DNA of 16,339 bases from Firmicutes bacterium UBA4874 (GCA_002399435.1 DHDO01000106.1:28071-44409); one strand, 5' to 3'; shown: positions 1-7,440, counted from the first letter of the stretch. Program-made: numbers and translations. Notes: a model not told the origin generated them from the letters alone.

Positions 1-441
1 GTACCCGTTTTCAGTGTTATTATCCTCATGAATTTTTTTAAGGGTATTCCGAAATCTCTTGAAGAAGCGGCTCTGGTTGATGGAGCCAGTCCTCTATATA
101 TTCTGCTAAAAATCATGGTACCCCTGGCTAAACCATCTATTGCCACTATAACATTATTTGCTGTTGTTGGTCATTGGAATTCGTTTTTTGATGGTAAGAT
201 CTATATAAATACCCCGGCGAAGCAACCGCTTCAGACATACATCCAATCGCTGACTGTCCAGCTCAGCACTCAGGCAATGCAGAATATGCGCCCTGAAGAA
301 ATCATTCGGCAGCTTAAAATGTCGAACCTGACATTCAATTCAGCAAAAGCTGTGGTATCCATGTTGCCCATTCTGATCATATATCCTTTCCTGCAGAAAT
401 ATTTTGTTACCGGACTTGTTATGGGAGCGGTAAAGGAATAG
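1..441 (+). CDS. Carbohydrate ABC transporter permease, LplC/MalG type (3' part)
   Basis: Inner-membrane permease subunit of a CUT1-family sugar importer; only the C-terminal 146 residues are present and the frame is open to the left edge. The EAA loop that docks on the ATPase is visible at about residues 22-46 (EEAALVDGAS followed by I-x2-PLAKP), matching the consensus EAAxxDGAxxxxxFxxIxxPLxxP. Hydrophobic stretches follow at about 48-63 and 119-140. The ending YFVTGLVMGAVKE is typical of the LplC/YtcP group, which is common in Clostridia and Paenibacillus and serves oligosaccharides or modified sugars. The partner permease and binding protein should lie to the left. An internal ATG at 28 is not the start, because the conserved sequence continues upstream of it. 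The substrate cannot be told. Confidence 0.93.
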   Translation, partial: VPVFSVIILMNFFKGIPKSLEEAALVDGASPLYILLKIMVPLAKPSIATITLFAVVGHWNSFFDGKIYINTPAKQPLQTYIQSLTVQLSTQAMQNMRPEEIIRQLKMSNLTFNSAKAVVSMLPILIIYPFLQKYFVTGLVMGAVKE

Positions 442-510
442 GGTAGAACTGCAGATGATAAGTACTGTTTGTTGATAGTTTTTGCATATTTCTTATGAGC
501 AATAAAATCT

Positions 511-544
511 AAAAAAGGAAGGCACTCAAGAGAGCACCTTCCTT
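511..544 (-). terminator. Intrinsic terminator of the toxin-antitoxin operon, possibly bidirectional
   Basis: An inverted repeat pairs AAGGAAGG (515-522) with CCTTCCTT (537-544), with a 2-nt internal mismatch and a further CTC/GAG pairing around a short loop. Read on the minus strand it is followed by a run of six T (complement of 511-516), so it best ends the minus-strand unit. On the plus strand the tail after the stem is poor in T, but the hairpin may still help end the ABC permease transcript arriving from the left. Confidence 0.75.
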
Positions 545-585
545 ATACATAGAATGCAGTATAACTTTTTCCATATGCGGGGCTA

Positions 586-846
586 TCAATTGTCATAATG
601 TCCACGGCAGGAAAGGATTTCTAAAGTAGCTCCGCTCACTCGGTAAACAAGTCTGTTTGTATCGTCAATACGGCGACTCCAAAATCCACCCAAGTCGCCC
701 TTTAGCTGCTCTGGCCTTCCAATGCCGCTAAAATGCCCTCTTTCAATATCTTTGATTAGCATGTTGATACGTTTTATCGTTCTCTTATCCTGCATTTGCC
801 AATACAAATAATCGTCCCACGCTTCATCAAACCATATTTTTTTCAT
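586..846 (-). CDS. yoeB: YoeB family toxin, ribosome-dependent mRNA endonuclease
   Basis: An 86-residue protein, close to the length of E. coli YoeB (84). YoeB cleaves mRNA in the ribosomal A site. The catalytic residues known from E. coli YoeB (E46, R65, H83) fall at the same numbers here: GRPEQ gives E46, NRLVY gives R65, and RGHYDN near the C-terminus gives H83, so the toxin looks intact. Its start overlaps the end of the antitoxin gene by 20 bp, implying translational coupling with antitoxin made first. The cognate antitoxin is the adjacent RelB/DinJ-type protein rather than the YefM/Phd type found with E. coli YoeB. The terminator at 511-544 closes the unit. Confidence 0.95.
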   Translation of the reverse strand: MKKIWFDEAWDDYLYWQMQDKRTIKRINMLIKDIERGHFSGIGRPEQLKGDLGGFWSRRIDDTNRLVYRVSGATLEILSCRGHYDN

Positions 847-1099
847 TCCTGTCTACCTCAATAGGCTCATGCTCCACACCTTTACCTGCATTCAATGCTG
901 CAACTCCTCGCCTTAAGTGGGCCATATTGCTTTCACTGTAAAATGGGTCTGCGGTCAATTCAAACGGAATGCGTTTCTCTCTGGCAACCTTTCTTAAGAA
1001 TATGTTGATTGCTGTTGACATACTCAGCCCTATTTCATTGAGAGTCTGTTCTGCGCTTTTCTTTACGTCATCATCCAAACGCAAGCTAATTTGTGCCAT
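827..1099 (-). CDS. RelB/DinJ family antitoxin
   Basis: A 90-residue antitoxin. The N-terminus (AQISLRLDDDVKKSAEQ) has the ribbon-helix-helix pattern of RelB/DinJ proteins: a short beta strand that inserts into DNA, then two helices ending near LRKVAREKRIPFEL at about residues 35-48. The acidic, flexible C-terminal half would wrap the toxin. As in related modules, the protein probably represses its own promoter, alone and with the toxin. The start is supported by GAGGTG (complement of 1105-1110) five bases upstream and by a strong promoter at 1128-1155. It precedes and overlaps the toxin gene, the classical type II order. Confidence 0.92.
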   Translation of the reverse strand: MAQISLRLDDDVKKSAEQTLNEIGLSMSTAINIFLRKVAREKRIPFELTADPFYSESNMAHLRRGVAALNAGKGVEHEPIEVDRNEKNMV

Positions 1100-1127
1100 G
1101 AAATCACCTCTATCCTATACTACTAAT

Positions 1128-1155
1128 ATTATATCATTGGACTAGCATTTGTCAA
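1128..1155 (-). promoter_or_regulatory. Promoter of the toxin-antitoxin operon
   Basis: On the minus strand a perfect -35 box TTGACA (complement of 1150-1155) is followed by 16 bases and a perfect -10 box TATAAT (complement of 1128-1133), about 30 bases before the antitoxin ATG. The 8-bp palindrome TAATATTA (1124-1131) overlaps the -10 box and is a plausible operator half for the ribbon-helix-helix antitoxin. Such a near-consensus promoter is expected to need tight autorepression. Confidence 0.8.
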
Positions 1156-1336
1156 TCCATTTGATATACTTTCAATATATATTTGCTTCATATTTTTCTA
1201 GTATTCCGATTTTTGCTTTTCCAATACACAGATTTGATTATGGCGTCAGTCAAATCAGGCTATTTTTTCAGGAATGTCAGATGAAAACTATAATCTATAA
1301 TACGATGGGAGATTATTGAGACCTCTTCTCCGGTGA
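1156..1336. other. AT-rich gap between the TA module and the MATE promoter
   Basis: No convincing gene or RNA is visible here. Two TATAAT-like hexamers (1289-1294 and 1296-1301) lie 7 bp apart, but no acceptable -35 box is found 15-18 bases upstream of either. They are noted only as weak alternative -10 elements for the MATE unit. Confidence 0.4.
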
Positions 1337-1365
1337 TTGACAATGGGATTTTCATAGGATATTAT
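1337..1365 (+). promoter_or_regulatory. Promoter of the MATE / flavin oxidoreductase unit
   Basis: TTGACA (1337-1342), a 17-base spacer, then TATTAT (1360-1365) form a near-consensus sigma-A promoter. The expected start of transcription is about 1371-1373, right where the 10-bp palindrome AAGGATCCTT (1369-1378) lies; a repressor bound there would block initiation. The -10 box contains the ATG at 1364, so that ATG cannot be the translation start of a transcript made from this promoter. This supports the later start chosen for the MATE gene. Confidence 0.75.
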
Positions 1366-1486
1366 GGAAAGGATCCTTCCTTATATACAGGGCTTACGGG
1401 AGATTGCAAGCGTAGTTTTTAAGAGTCGTCTTTCAGAAAGTTCACTTAGGATCATCTCATTTGATTCCGGAAAGGAGTTTGGTTGT

Positions 1487-3088
1487 TTGTCTGTTCATGT
1501 TCAGGATATGACTGCGGGAAAGCCAACTGGACTGATTGTACGTTTTGCCCTGCCTTTGATGCTCGGCAGTATTTTTCAGCAGCTGTATACCGTGGTGGAC
1601 ACCATCGTTGTCGGAAAATTAATCGGAGTGGAAGCATTGGCCTCTCTGGGAGCTGCCGATTGGCCTTACATGTTGGTATTGGGCCTGGTGATCGGGCTGA
1701 CACAGGGCTTTTCCATAAAGATCTCTCAGTGCTACGGCGCGGAAGATTATGAAGGCCTGAAAACAGCGGTTACGAACAGCATTGTGATTTCTGCGATTGT
1801 TGCTGCTGCAGTGACCGCCCTGAGTCTGGCCTTTCTGAAGCCGCTGCTGCACTTGCTGAACACCCCGCAAAATGTTTTTGGCGGTGCTGTCCGTTATCTG
1901 ACGGTATTGTTTTCCGGCATTGCAGTGGTCACCGCTTACAATATATTATCCTCCATATTACGGGCGCTGGGCGACAGCAAGTCGCCTTTGATTGCCATGA
2001 TACTGGCTTCCGTGATCAACATTGTCCTGGACATCGTGTTTGTCGCGTCCTTTCATTGGGGAATTACCGGTGCTGCCGCGGCAACGGTGCTGGGTCAGCT
2101 GTTTTCGTGTTTTTATTGTATGAAAGTTGTCCGGGGGGTTCCAATTCTTTTCCTGGAAGCGCATCACTGGAAACCGGGCAGAAAAATGGCAGGCTCGCTG
2201 GTCAAAATCGGTACCCCCATGGCGCTCCAGAATGCCATTATCAGCGTAGGCGGCATGGTAGTGCAGTATGTCATCAACGGCTATGGCTCTGTGTATATCG
2301 CCGGATTTCTCGCCACCAATAAGTTGTATGGGCTGCTGGAGCTGGCGGCCACCTCTTTCGGCTATTCCATGTCCACCTTTACCGGGCAGAATATCGGTGC
2401 GGGAAAGATTCAGCGGATCCGGATAGGGATGAATGCGGCCCTCAGGATCTGTGTTGCCATTGCCTGTGCCATTTCTGTCGTTATGATATTGTTTGGGCGC
2501 AGGATTCTGATGCTGTTTTTGTCCGGTACCCCGGATGAGGTGAAAGCCGTACTGGATGTGGCTTATCAATATCTTTTTACCATGTCGTGCCTGCTTTTTG
2601 TACTGTATTTCCTTCATCTTTATCGTTCTGCCCTTCAGGGCATGGGTGATACTGTGATTCCTATGCTGTCCGGGCTGGCGGAGCTGGTCATGAGGATCTC
2701 CACAGTGCTGATTCTTCCCTCCTTTATCGGGGAAAGAGGTTTGTACTATGCGGAGATTACGGCATGGACCGGGGCGGCTTTGATCCTTGGCACCACCTAT
2801 TATATCCGAATGCATGGACTGCTGCGCCGTCCAAAGGAATCAGGAGAAATTACAGAAGAGATTACAGGAGAAAGTACAAAAGAAATTACAGGAGACGGTT
2901 TTGAAGAAGTAGGAGACGGTTTTGAAGAAGTAGGAGACAGTTCTGAAGAAAGTATAGGAGACAGTTCAGGAGAAAGTACAAAAGAAAATCCGGCAGAACA
3001 TGACGAATTGATATTTTCAATCGAAGAGGGTAAATTAAAAATGCAGGAAAACATAAGCAAAAGGGAGGAACACTATGAAAATATTTGA
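1487..3088 (+). CDS. MATE family multidrug efflux protein with a repetitive acidic tail
   Basis: Twelve-helix, cation-driven exporter of the DinF/NorM class. The opening DMTAGKPTGLIVRFALP and FQQLYTVVDTIVVGK are hallmarks of clostridial MATE proteins. The chosen TTG start at 1487 has AAAGGAG (1471-1477) nine bases upstream and gives 533 residues. An ATG at 1508 is the alternative. The ATG at 1364 lies inside the promoter and would add about 40 residues with no family resemblance. The MATE core ends near residue 450 (LLRRPKE), the usual family length. After it comes an unusual tail of about 83 residues made of GE/GD-rich repeats, which continues through the next gene's ribosome binding site and ends 14 bp inside that gene. 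The substrate is unknown; the link to the next gene suggests export of a related small molecule. Confidence 0.9.
   Translation: MSVHVQDMTAGKPTGLIVRFALPLMLGSIFQQLYTVVDTIVVGKLIGVEALASLGAADWPYMLVLGLVIGLTQGFSIKISQCYGAEDYEGLKTAVTNSIVISAIVAAAVTALSLAFLKPLLHLLNTPQNVFGGAVRYLTVLFSGIAVVTAYNILSSILRALGDSKSPLIAMILASVINIVLDIVFVASFHWGITGAAAATVLGQLFSCFYCMKVVRGVPILFLEAHHWKPGRKMAGSLVKIGTPMALQNAIISVGGMVVQYVINGYGSVYIAGFLATNKLYGLLELAATSFGYSMSTFTGQNIGAGKIQRIRIGMNAALRICVAIACAISVVMILFGRRILMLFLSGTPDEVKAVLDVAYQYLFTMSCLLFVLYFLHLYRSALQGMGDTVIPMLSGLAELVMRISTVLILPSFIGERGLYYAEITAWTGAALILGTTYYIRMHGLLRRPKESGEITEEITGESTKEITGDGFEEVGDGFEEVGDSSEESIGDSSGESTKENPAEHDELIFSIEEGKLKMQENISKREEHYENI
2843..2980 (+). repeat. Six 21/24-bp tandem repeats in the MATE gene tail
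   Basis: Units begin GGAGA and run 2843-2866, 2867-2890, 2891-2911, 2912-2932, 2933-2956 and 2957-2980. Two of 21 bp are identical (GGAGACGGTTTTGAAGAAGTA is the unit, positions 2891-2911 and 2912-2932), the others are 24 bp and diverged. All lengths are multiples of three, so the reading frame is kept and the products read GEITEEIT, GESTKEIT, GDGFEEV, GDGFEEV, GDSSEESI and GDSSGEST. Confidence 0.9.
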
Positions 3089-4985
3089 ACATACCCAGGT
3101 TCGGAATATGAAGCTGCGAAACAGAATGTACATGGCCCCCATGGGGACGGCAACCGAACCGGACGGATCTTTTTCGGATCGTGCCATCCGTTATTATGAG
3201 GAACGGGCAAAAGGCGGATTTGGCCTTATCATTACCTCGGCCAACCAGGTCTCCACAAAATATGAGGCAAAGGCGGCCAATATTCTGGGCACTCCAAGAT
3301 CCTTCGAACAGATGAACTTTCTGGTCCGAAGGGTTCACAATCAGGGAACCAGAATTTGTATTCAACTGACCCCCGGATTGGGGCGAATGCAGTTTTCCAC
3401 CGGGGATGTCCGGCCCTATTCCAGCAGTGAGAACACTTCGTTCTGGTTTCCGGATGTAAAGTGCCGGGCTTTTGAGAAAGAAGACATCCAGTATCTGGTT
3501 CAGAAGATGGGAGAAGGCGCTGCCACTGCAAAGCGTGCCGAGGCGGATGCAGTGGAGCTTCACGGCTACGGCGGCTATCTGATGGACCAGTTTCAGTCGG
3601 AATTGTGGAATAAGAGAACGGATGAGTACGGCGGCAGCCTGGAAAACAGGATGCGTTTTTCCGTAGAGTGCATCAAGGCGATTCGGGAAGCGGTTGGCCC
3701 GAACTTTCCCATTCTGTTCAAGTTTACGCCTTATCATGGAGTACCCGGCGGCCGGGAAATGGACGAAGGGATTGCCATGGCAAAGATCCTGGAAAAGGCC
3801 GGAGTGGATCTTCTTCATGTTGACGTTGGATGCTATGAAGCCTGGTATAAGGCAATTGACACGGTATATGAACCGCCGTGTGTACAGCTGGACATTGCTG
3901 CTGAAATCAAAAAACATGTCAATGTTCCGGTTATGTCCCAGGGCAAGATGCAAAATCCGGCGGATACCGAAGCCGCCCTGCAGGAAGGGAAAGCCGATTA
4001 TATCGGACTGGGCCATGAGGCAATCTGCGATCCCCACTGGGTGAACAAGGTCCGGAAGAATGAGACCTACGACATCATCCCCTGTATTGGCTGCAACGAA
4101 TGTCTCTATGCGGGATTCAGCGGCAAAATGATGCACTGTGCAGTCAACCCGCTTACTTTTGCGGAGGATTATTATCCGGTTGTGCCCGGCGATCCCAAAA
4201 AGCGTGTTCTTGTGGTGGGAGGCGGCCCGGCCGGCATGGTGGCGGCAATTACGGCAGCCGGGAGAGGGTTGCAGACCGAGCTCTGGGAAAAGACCACTGA
4301 GCTGGGCGGCTTGCTGTTGGCGGCAGGCGGTCCCCGATTCAAGAAGGATGTCAAGGACTATGTCCAGTATCTGATCGGTAAGGTGTACCGCAGCAACATA
4401 AGGGTATCCCTTATGAAGGAAGCCACCCCGGAAAACATAATTGCCGGAAATTATGACAAGGTGATCATCGCAGCGGGTTCCACTCCGGTGATGCCTCCCA
4501 TCAAGGGCGTAGAGGAATCCTTCGTTGTCGGTGCCAATGATCTGCTGACCCATAAGAAGGATTATGGAAAGAAAGTGGTTGTGCTGGGCGGCGGCCTGGT
4601 TGGCTGTGAAACGGCATGCCATTGCGCGGAGCATGCAGATGACGTGACGATCCTTGAGATGCTTCCGGAAATCCTGATGACTGTGCGCCACAGCAGGAAC
4701 AATGATCAGTCCCTGCGTCATCTGATGGAGGAATGCGATATTAAGATCATTACCAGCGCAAAAGTGACGGAGTTTAAGGATCACGCCGTGCACTATGAAA
4801 AGGATGGAAAACAGGAGACCATCAAGGCGGATACCGTGGCGGTGGCAGCCGGATATCGTGCCAATGACTCCCTGTATGATGCCATCGACGGCAAAGTGGA
4901 TTGTTCCATTGTAGGGGATGCGGAGGCACCGGACAATATCCTGAAGGCGGTGCATCACGGGTTCCAGTCCGTTCGCTGCATATAA
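3075..4985 (+). CDS. NADH:flavin oxidoreductase, Old Yellow Enzyme/dienoyl-CoA reductase class (fused FMN, Fe-S and FAD domains)
   Basis: 636 residues, the full length of FadH, 2-enoate reductase and trimethylamine dehydrogenase relatives. Residues 1-330 are the FMN TIM barrel (NKRTDEYGGSLENRMRF is typical). A 4Fe-4S motif follows: C337-x2-C340-x2-C343-x11-C355. Then come a FAD-binding site (VLVVGGGPAGM, about residues 377-387) and an NAD(P)-binding site (VVVLGGGLVG, about 499-508). Family members reduce activated C=C bonds or oxidise methylated amines. Two oddities: the Fe-S spacing is x2-x2 as in trimethylamine dehydrogenase rather than x2-x3 as in FadH, and the usual substrate pair H-x-x-H/N is H163-x-x-G166 (HGYGGYL). 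The ATG is preceded by AAGGGAGG, and the MATE gene overlaps it by 14 bp. The substrate is not predictable; an enoate or unsaturated aromatic side chain is possible. Confidence 0.9.
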   Translation: MKIFEHTQVRNMKLRNRMYMAPMGTATEPDGSFSDRAIRYYEERAKGGFGLIITSANQVSTKYEAKAANILGTPRSFEQMNFLVRRVHNQGTRICIQLTPGLGRMQFSTGDVRPYSSSENTSFWFPDVKCRAFEKEDIQYLVQKMGEGAATAKRAEADAVELHGYGGYLMDQFQSELWNKRTDEYGGSLENRMRFSVECIKAIREAVGPNFPILFKFTPYHGVPGGREMDEGIAMAKILEKAGVDLLHVDVGCYEAWYKAIDTVYEPPCVQLDIAAEIKKHVNVPVMSQGKMQNPADTEAALQEGKADYIGLGHEAICDPHWVNKVRKNETYDIIPCIGCNECLYAGFSGKMMHCAVNPLTFAEDYYPVVPGDPKKRVLVVGGGPAGMVAAITAAGRGLQTELWEKTTELGGLLLAAGGPRFKKDVKDYVQYLIGKVYRSNIRVSLMKEATPENIIAGNYDKVIIAAGSTPVMPPIKGVEESFVVGANDLLTHKKDYGKKVVVLGGGLVGCETACHCAEHADDVTILEMLPEILMTVRHSRNNDQSLRHLMEECDIKIITSAKVTEFKDHAVHYEKDGKQETIKADTVAVAAGYRANDSLYDAIDGKVDCSIVGDAEAPDNILKAVHHGFQSVRCI

Positions 4986-5070
4986 GGGATCCCTGCAGCA
5001 TAGGGCTCAGGATATGCAAAATACTTTGGACGGAGTTAAAAAGAAAAGTAAGGTTCGCAAAGAATTGGAG

Positions 5071-5197
5071 CCGGTGCGAGAGCCGGTACCGGAAGAGAGA
5101 GAGCCAGCATCAGAAGAGAAGGCCGGTACCGGAAGAGAGAGCCAGCACCAGAAGAGAAATCCGGTACTGGAAGAGAGAGCCGGCACCGGAAGAGAAC
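5071..5197 (+). repeat. 19-bp purine-rich tandem repeats in the gap before UPF0261
   Basis: After a partial unit at 5071-5082 come copies at 5083-5103 (21 bp), 5104-5122, 5123-5141, 5142-5160 and 5161-5179 (19 bp each) and a last one from 5180 to about 5197. Units alternate between CCGGTACCGGAAGAGAGAG and a CCAGCAYCAGAAGAG type, so the higher-order period is about 38 bp. CCGGTACCGG is a perfect 10-bp palindrome. A period of 19 is not a multiple of three, in keeping with a non-coding gap. The rest of 4986-5236 holds only the ribosome binding site of the next gene. Confidence 0.88.
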
Positions 5198-5236
5198 AAC
5201 TGCGGAACTTATATAAAGGAAAGGAGGCATTTTCAA

Positions 5237-6445
5237 ATGAAAACCGTTGCAATTGCCGGGACTTTCGACAGCAAAGGGAAGGAATTCCTTTTTATCAAGG
5301 AGCTGTTTGAAGAAATCGGCATAAAAACATTTACCGTTCATACGGGAACTTTTCAGCCGCTTTTCACACCTGACGTGTCCAATCAGGAAGTTGCGGCGGA
5401 AGCCGGCGAGAACCTGTCTGAAATTGTTGAAAGGAAAGACCGTGCCCGCGCTACGGCCGTGATGTCCCGCGGGACGGAAAAGATCATTCCCCGCCTTTAT
5501 GAGGAAGGAAAATTCGACGGCATCTTTTCACTGGGTGGCTCCGGAGGAACCTCAATCATTGCCCCGGCGATGCGCAGGCTTCCCATCGGCGTGCCAAAGA
5601 TTGTGGTCTCCACCATGGCTTCCGGCAATACGGAGCAGTATGTGGGTACCAGCGACGTGATTCTGATTCCATCGATTGTTGACGTTGCAGGGCTTAACAT
5701 CATTTCGACAAGGATTTTCAGCAATGCGGTGTTTGCCATGGCGGGTATGCTGGAGCACAGGATGAACAAATCGGTTGACAAAAAACCGTTGGTCGCAGCG
5801 ACCATGTTCGGTGTTACGACTCCGTGCATTGATTTTGCCAAAGAATATCTGGAATCCCAGGGCTATGAGGTTCTCGTTTTCCATGCGACGGGAACCGGAG
5901 GCCGGACGATGGAATCCCTTATCCACAGCGGATATTTCAAAGGCGTACTCGATCTGACCACTACCGAATGGTGCGACGAGCTTTTCGGCGGAGTCCTGAA
6001 TGCGGGCCCGCATCGCTGCGAAGCGGCGGGTTTGTGCGGTATCCCACAGGTGGTTTCGGTGGGGGCGTGCGATATGGTGAATTTCGGGCCGTGGGATACC
6101 GTGCCCAAAGAGTATCAGGGACGGAATCTTTACCGGCACAATCCGACGGTTACCCTGATGCGCACCACCGTTCAGGAAAATGAGATCCTCGGAAAGAAGC
6201 TGGCGGAAAAGTTTAACCTTGCAAAAGGAAAAACCGCCCTATTCCTGCCTTTGAAAGGCGTTTCGATGATTGACGCCGAAGGTCAGCCGTTTTATGGTCC
6301 GGAGGAGGATCGGATGTTGTTTGACATGCTCAGAAAAAATATAAACCGTGATGTTGTACAGCTGTATGAAATGAACTGCCTGATAAACGACCGTGAGTTT
6401 GCCATTGCCGCTGCGAAGAAGCTTGTGGAAATGATGGAGAAATAA
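5237..6445 (+). CDS. UPF0261 family protein (Tm-1-like ATP-binding domain)
   Basis: 402 residues, the normal length of UPF0261 proteins. The family is related to the N-terminal part of tomato Tm-1, a host factor that blocks the tomato mosaic virus replicase; the bacterial role is unknown. Conserved features are visible: N-terminal AGTFDSKGKE (about 7-16), the glycine-rich loop G100-G-S-G-G-T105, the signature H216-ATGTGGRTME226, and DLTTTEWCDELFGG followed by GPHRCEAA. The start at 5237 has AAAGGAGG ending at 5227, nine bases upstream. The frame is open back to 4901, but that stretch overlaps the oxidoreductase and the non-coding repeat and is rejected. The TIM-barrel gene follows after 78 bases. 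Together the two genes equal the two halves of the plant and fungal fusion protein, so they probably form one complex or pathway. Confidence 0.92.
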   Translation: MKTVAIAGTFDSKGKEFLFIKELFEEIGIKTFTVHTGTFQPLFTPDVSNQEVAAEAGENLSEIVERKDRARATAVMSRGTEKIIPRLYEEGKFDGIFSLGGSGGTSIIAPAMRRLPIGVPKIVVSTMASGNTEQYVGTSDVILIPSIVDVAGLNIISTRIFSNAVFAMAGMLEHRMNKSVDKKPLVAATMFGVTTPCIDFAKEYLESQGYEVLVFHATGTGGRTMESLIHSGYFKGVLDLTTTEWCDELFGGVLNAGPHRCEAAGLCGIPQVVSVGACDMVNFGPWDTVPKEYQGRNLYRHNPTVTLMRTTVQENEILGKKLAEKFNLAKGKTALFLPLKGVSMIDAEGQPFYGPEEDRMLFDMLRKNINRDVVQLYEMNCLINDREFAIAAAKKLVEMMEK

Positions 6446-6523
6446 GATACGGATGGGCAAACTATGCGAAGATACGGAAAACGGAAGTTCGGTATCACAA
6501 TTTTTGAAAGGAAGGAAAATAAC

Positions 6524-7354
6524 ATGCTTTATAAGTCTCGGAAAGAAATTTTATCGGATTTCAAGGCGCAGACGGATGCAGGCAAGATTCTGGTCGGCGT
6601 TGGTGCAGGGACTGGGATGACTGCGAAATGTTCGGAAAAGGCCGATGTTGATATGCTGATTATTTACAACTCAGGCCGCTACCGCATGGCCGGGCGCGGA
6701 TCCCTGTCCGGTTTGCTGGCATATGGTGATGCAAACCAGATTGTCGTGGAAATGGGCCATGAAGTGCTGCCGATTGTAAAAAAGACGCCGGTTTTGGCAG
6801 GCGTTTGCGGTACGGATCCTTTCCGCGTTATGGAAATCTATCTGAAGGAATTAAAGGAACAGGGCTTCAATGGTGTACAGAATTTCCCGACAGTTGGTCT
6901 GATCGACGGTGTGTTCCGTCAGAATCTGGAAGAGACAGGCATGGGCTATGGTCTCGAAGTGGACATGGTCCGCAAAGCCCATGAATTGGATATGCTTACC
7001 TGTCCTTATGTTTTCGATGCAAAACAGGCTGCCGCCATGGCGCAGGCCGGGGCCGATATTCTGGTTGCCCATATGGGCCTTACCACGAAAGGCTCCATTG
7101 GCGCCGAAACGGCAAAAACCCTGGACGACTGTGTCCCTCTTATCCGGGAGATCCTGGAAGCCGGGCGTAAGGTGAACCCGAATGTCATGGTTATCTGTCA
7201 TGGCGGCCCGATTGCCGATCCTGAGGATGCCGCCTATATCATTCGGAAAATTCCGGAGCTGGACGGTTTCTTTGGAGCTTCCTCGATTGAGCGTCTGGCC
7301 TCGGAACGCAGCATGACCGCACAGGCGGCTGCTTTTAAGGCTATTACGAGATAA
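6524..7354 (+). CDS. TIM-barrel PEP-hydrolase-like protein (partner of UPF0261)
   Basis: 276 residues, the usual size for the phosphoenolpyruvate hydrolase-like / TIM-barrel signal transduction family (PF09370 type). Typical blocks are [20 protein letters not shown] near the N-terminus, [38 protein letters not shown], and [15 protein letters not shown] near residue 183. In plants and fungi this domain is fused behind a UPF0261 domain in Tm-1-like proteins. Here it follows as a separate gene in the same order, which is the strongest functional hint. The start at 6524 has GGAAGG (6510-6515) eight bases upstream; an in-frame ATG at 6464 lacks a good site and adds residues foreign to the family. 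It is the last gene before a strong terminator. The actual reaction is unknown, and PEP hydrolysis should not be assumed. Confidence 0.9.
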   Translation: MLYKSRKEILSDFKAQTDAGKILVGVGAGTGMTAKCSEKADVDMLIIYNSGRYRMAGRGSLSGLLAYGDANQIVVEMGHEVLPIVKKTPVLAGVCGTDPFRVMEIYLKELKEQGFNGVQNFPTVGLIDGVFRQNLEETGMGYGLEVDMVRKAHELDMLTCPYVFDAKQAAAMAQAGADILVAHMGLTTKGSIGAETAKTLDDCVPLIREILEAGRKVNPNVMVICHGGPIADPEDAAYIIRKIPELDGFFGASSIERLASERSMTAQAAAFKAITR

Positions 7355-7397
7355 CAGGTTCTTTTTTTTCTGAAACCATTGGATACAAAGGTGAGAT

Positions 7398-7440
7398 GGC
7401 TTCGTTCTTCTTCTCTGGGAACGAAGCCGTTTTTTTATTT
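7398..7440 (+). terminator. Strong intrinsic terminator after the TIM-barrel gene
   Basis: A perfect 10-bp stem GGCTTCGTTC (7398-7407) / GAACGAAGCC (7419-7428) with an 11-base loop is followed by G and a run of seven T, then ATTT. It ends the MATE-to-TIM-barrel unit and separates it from the methyl-transfer block. Confidence 0.95.

Noticed and set aside
1958..2815. 285-codon minus-strand frame opposite the MATE gene
   Set aside because: The translated sequence is rich in Gly, His and Gln, with no domain and no ribosome binding site; it mirrors the MATE codons.
2800..3060. Minus-strand frame with repeating SPxLSP/SSKPSP residues
   Set aside because: It is only the reverse reading of the MATE tail repeats.
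2886..4958. 690-codon open frame on the minus strand opposite the flavin oxidoreductase gene
   Set aside because: It is a frame shadow of a GC-rich gene: the translation is rich in His, Arg and Cys with no recognisable domain, it runs through the repeat tail, and the plus-strand protein is clearly real.
5071..5197. CRISPR array
   Set aside because: There are no unique spacers: units are contiguous 19-bp copies, and no cas genes are present.
4901..5236. N-terminal extension of the UPF0261 frame
   Set aside because: It overlaps the oxidoreductase gene and crosses a 19-bp repeat that does not keep frame; the family start and a strong ribosome binding site are at 5237.
6464..6523. Earlier ATG for the TIM-barrel gene
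   Set aside because: No good ribosome binding site, and the extra 20 residues do not resemble the family; GGAAGG precedes the ATG at 6524.
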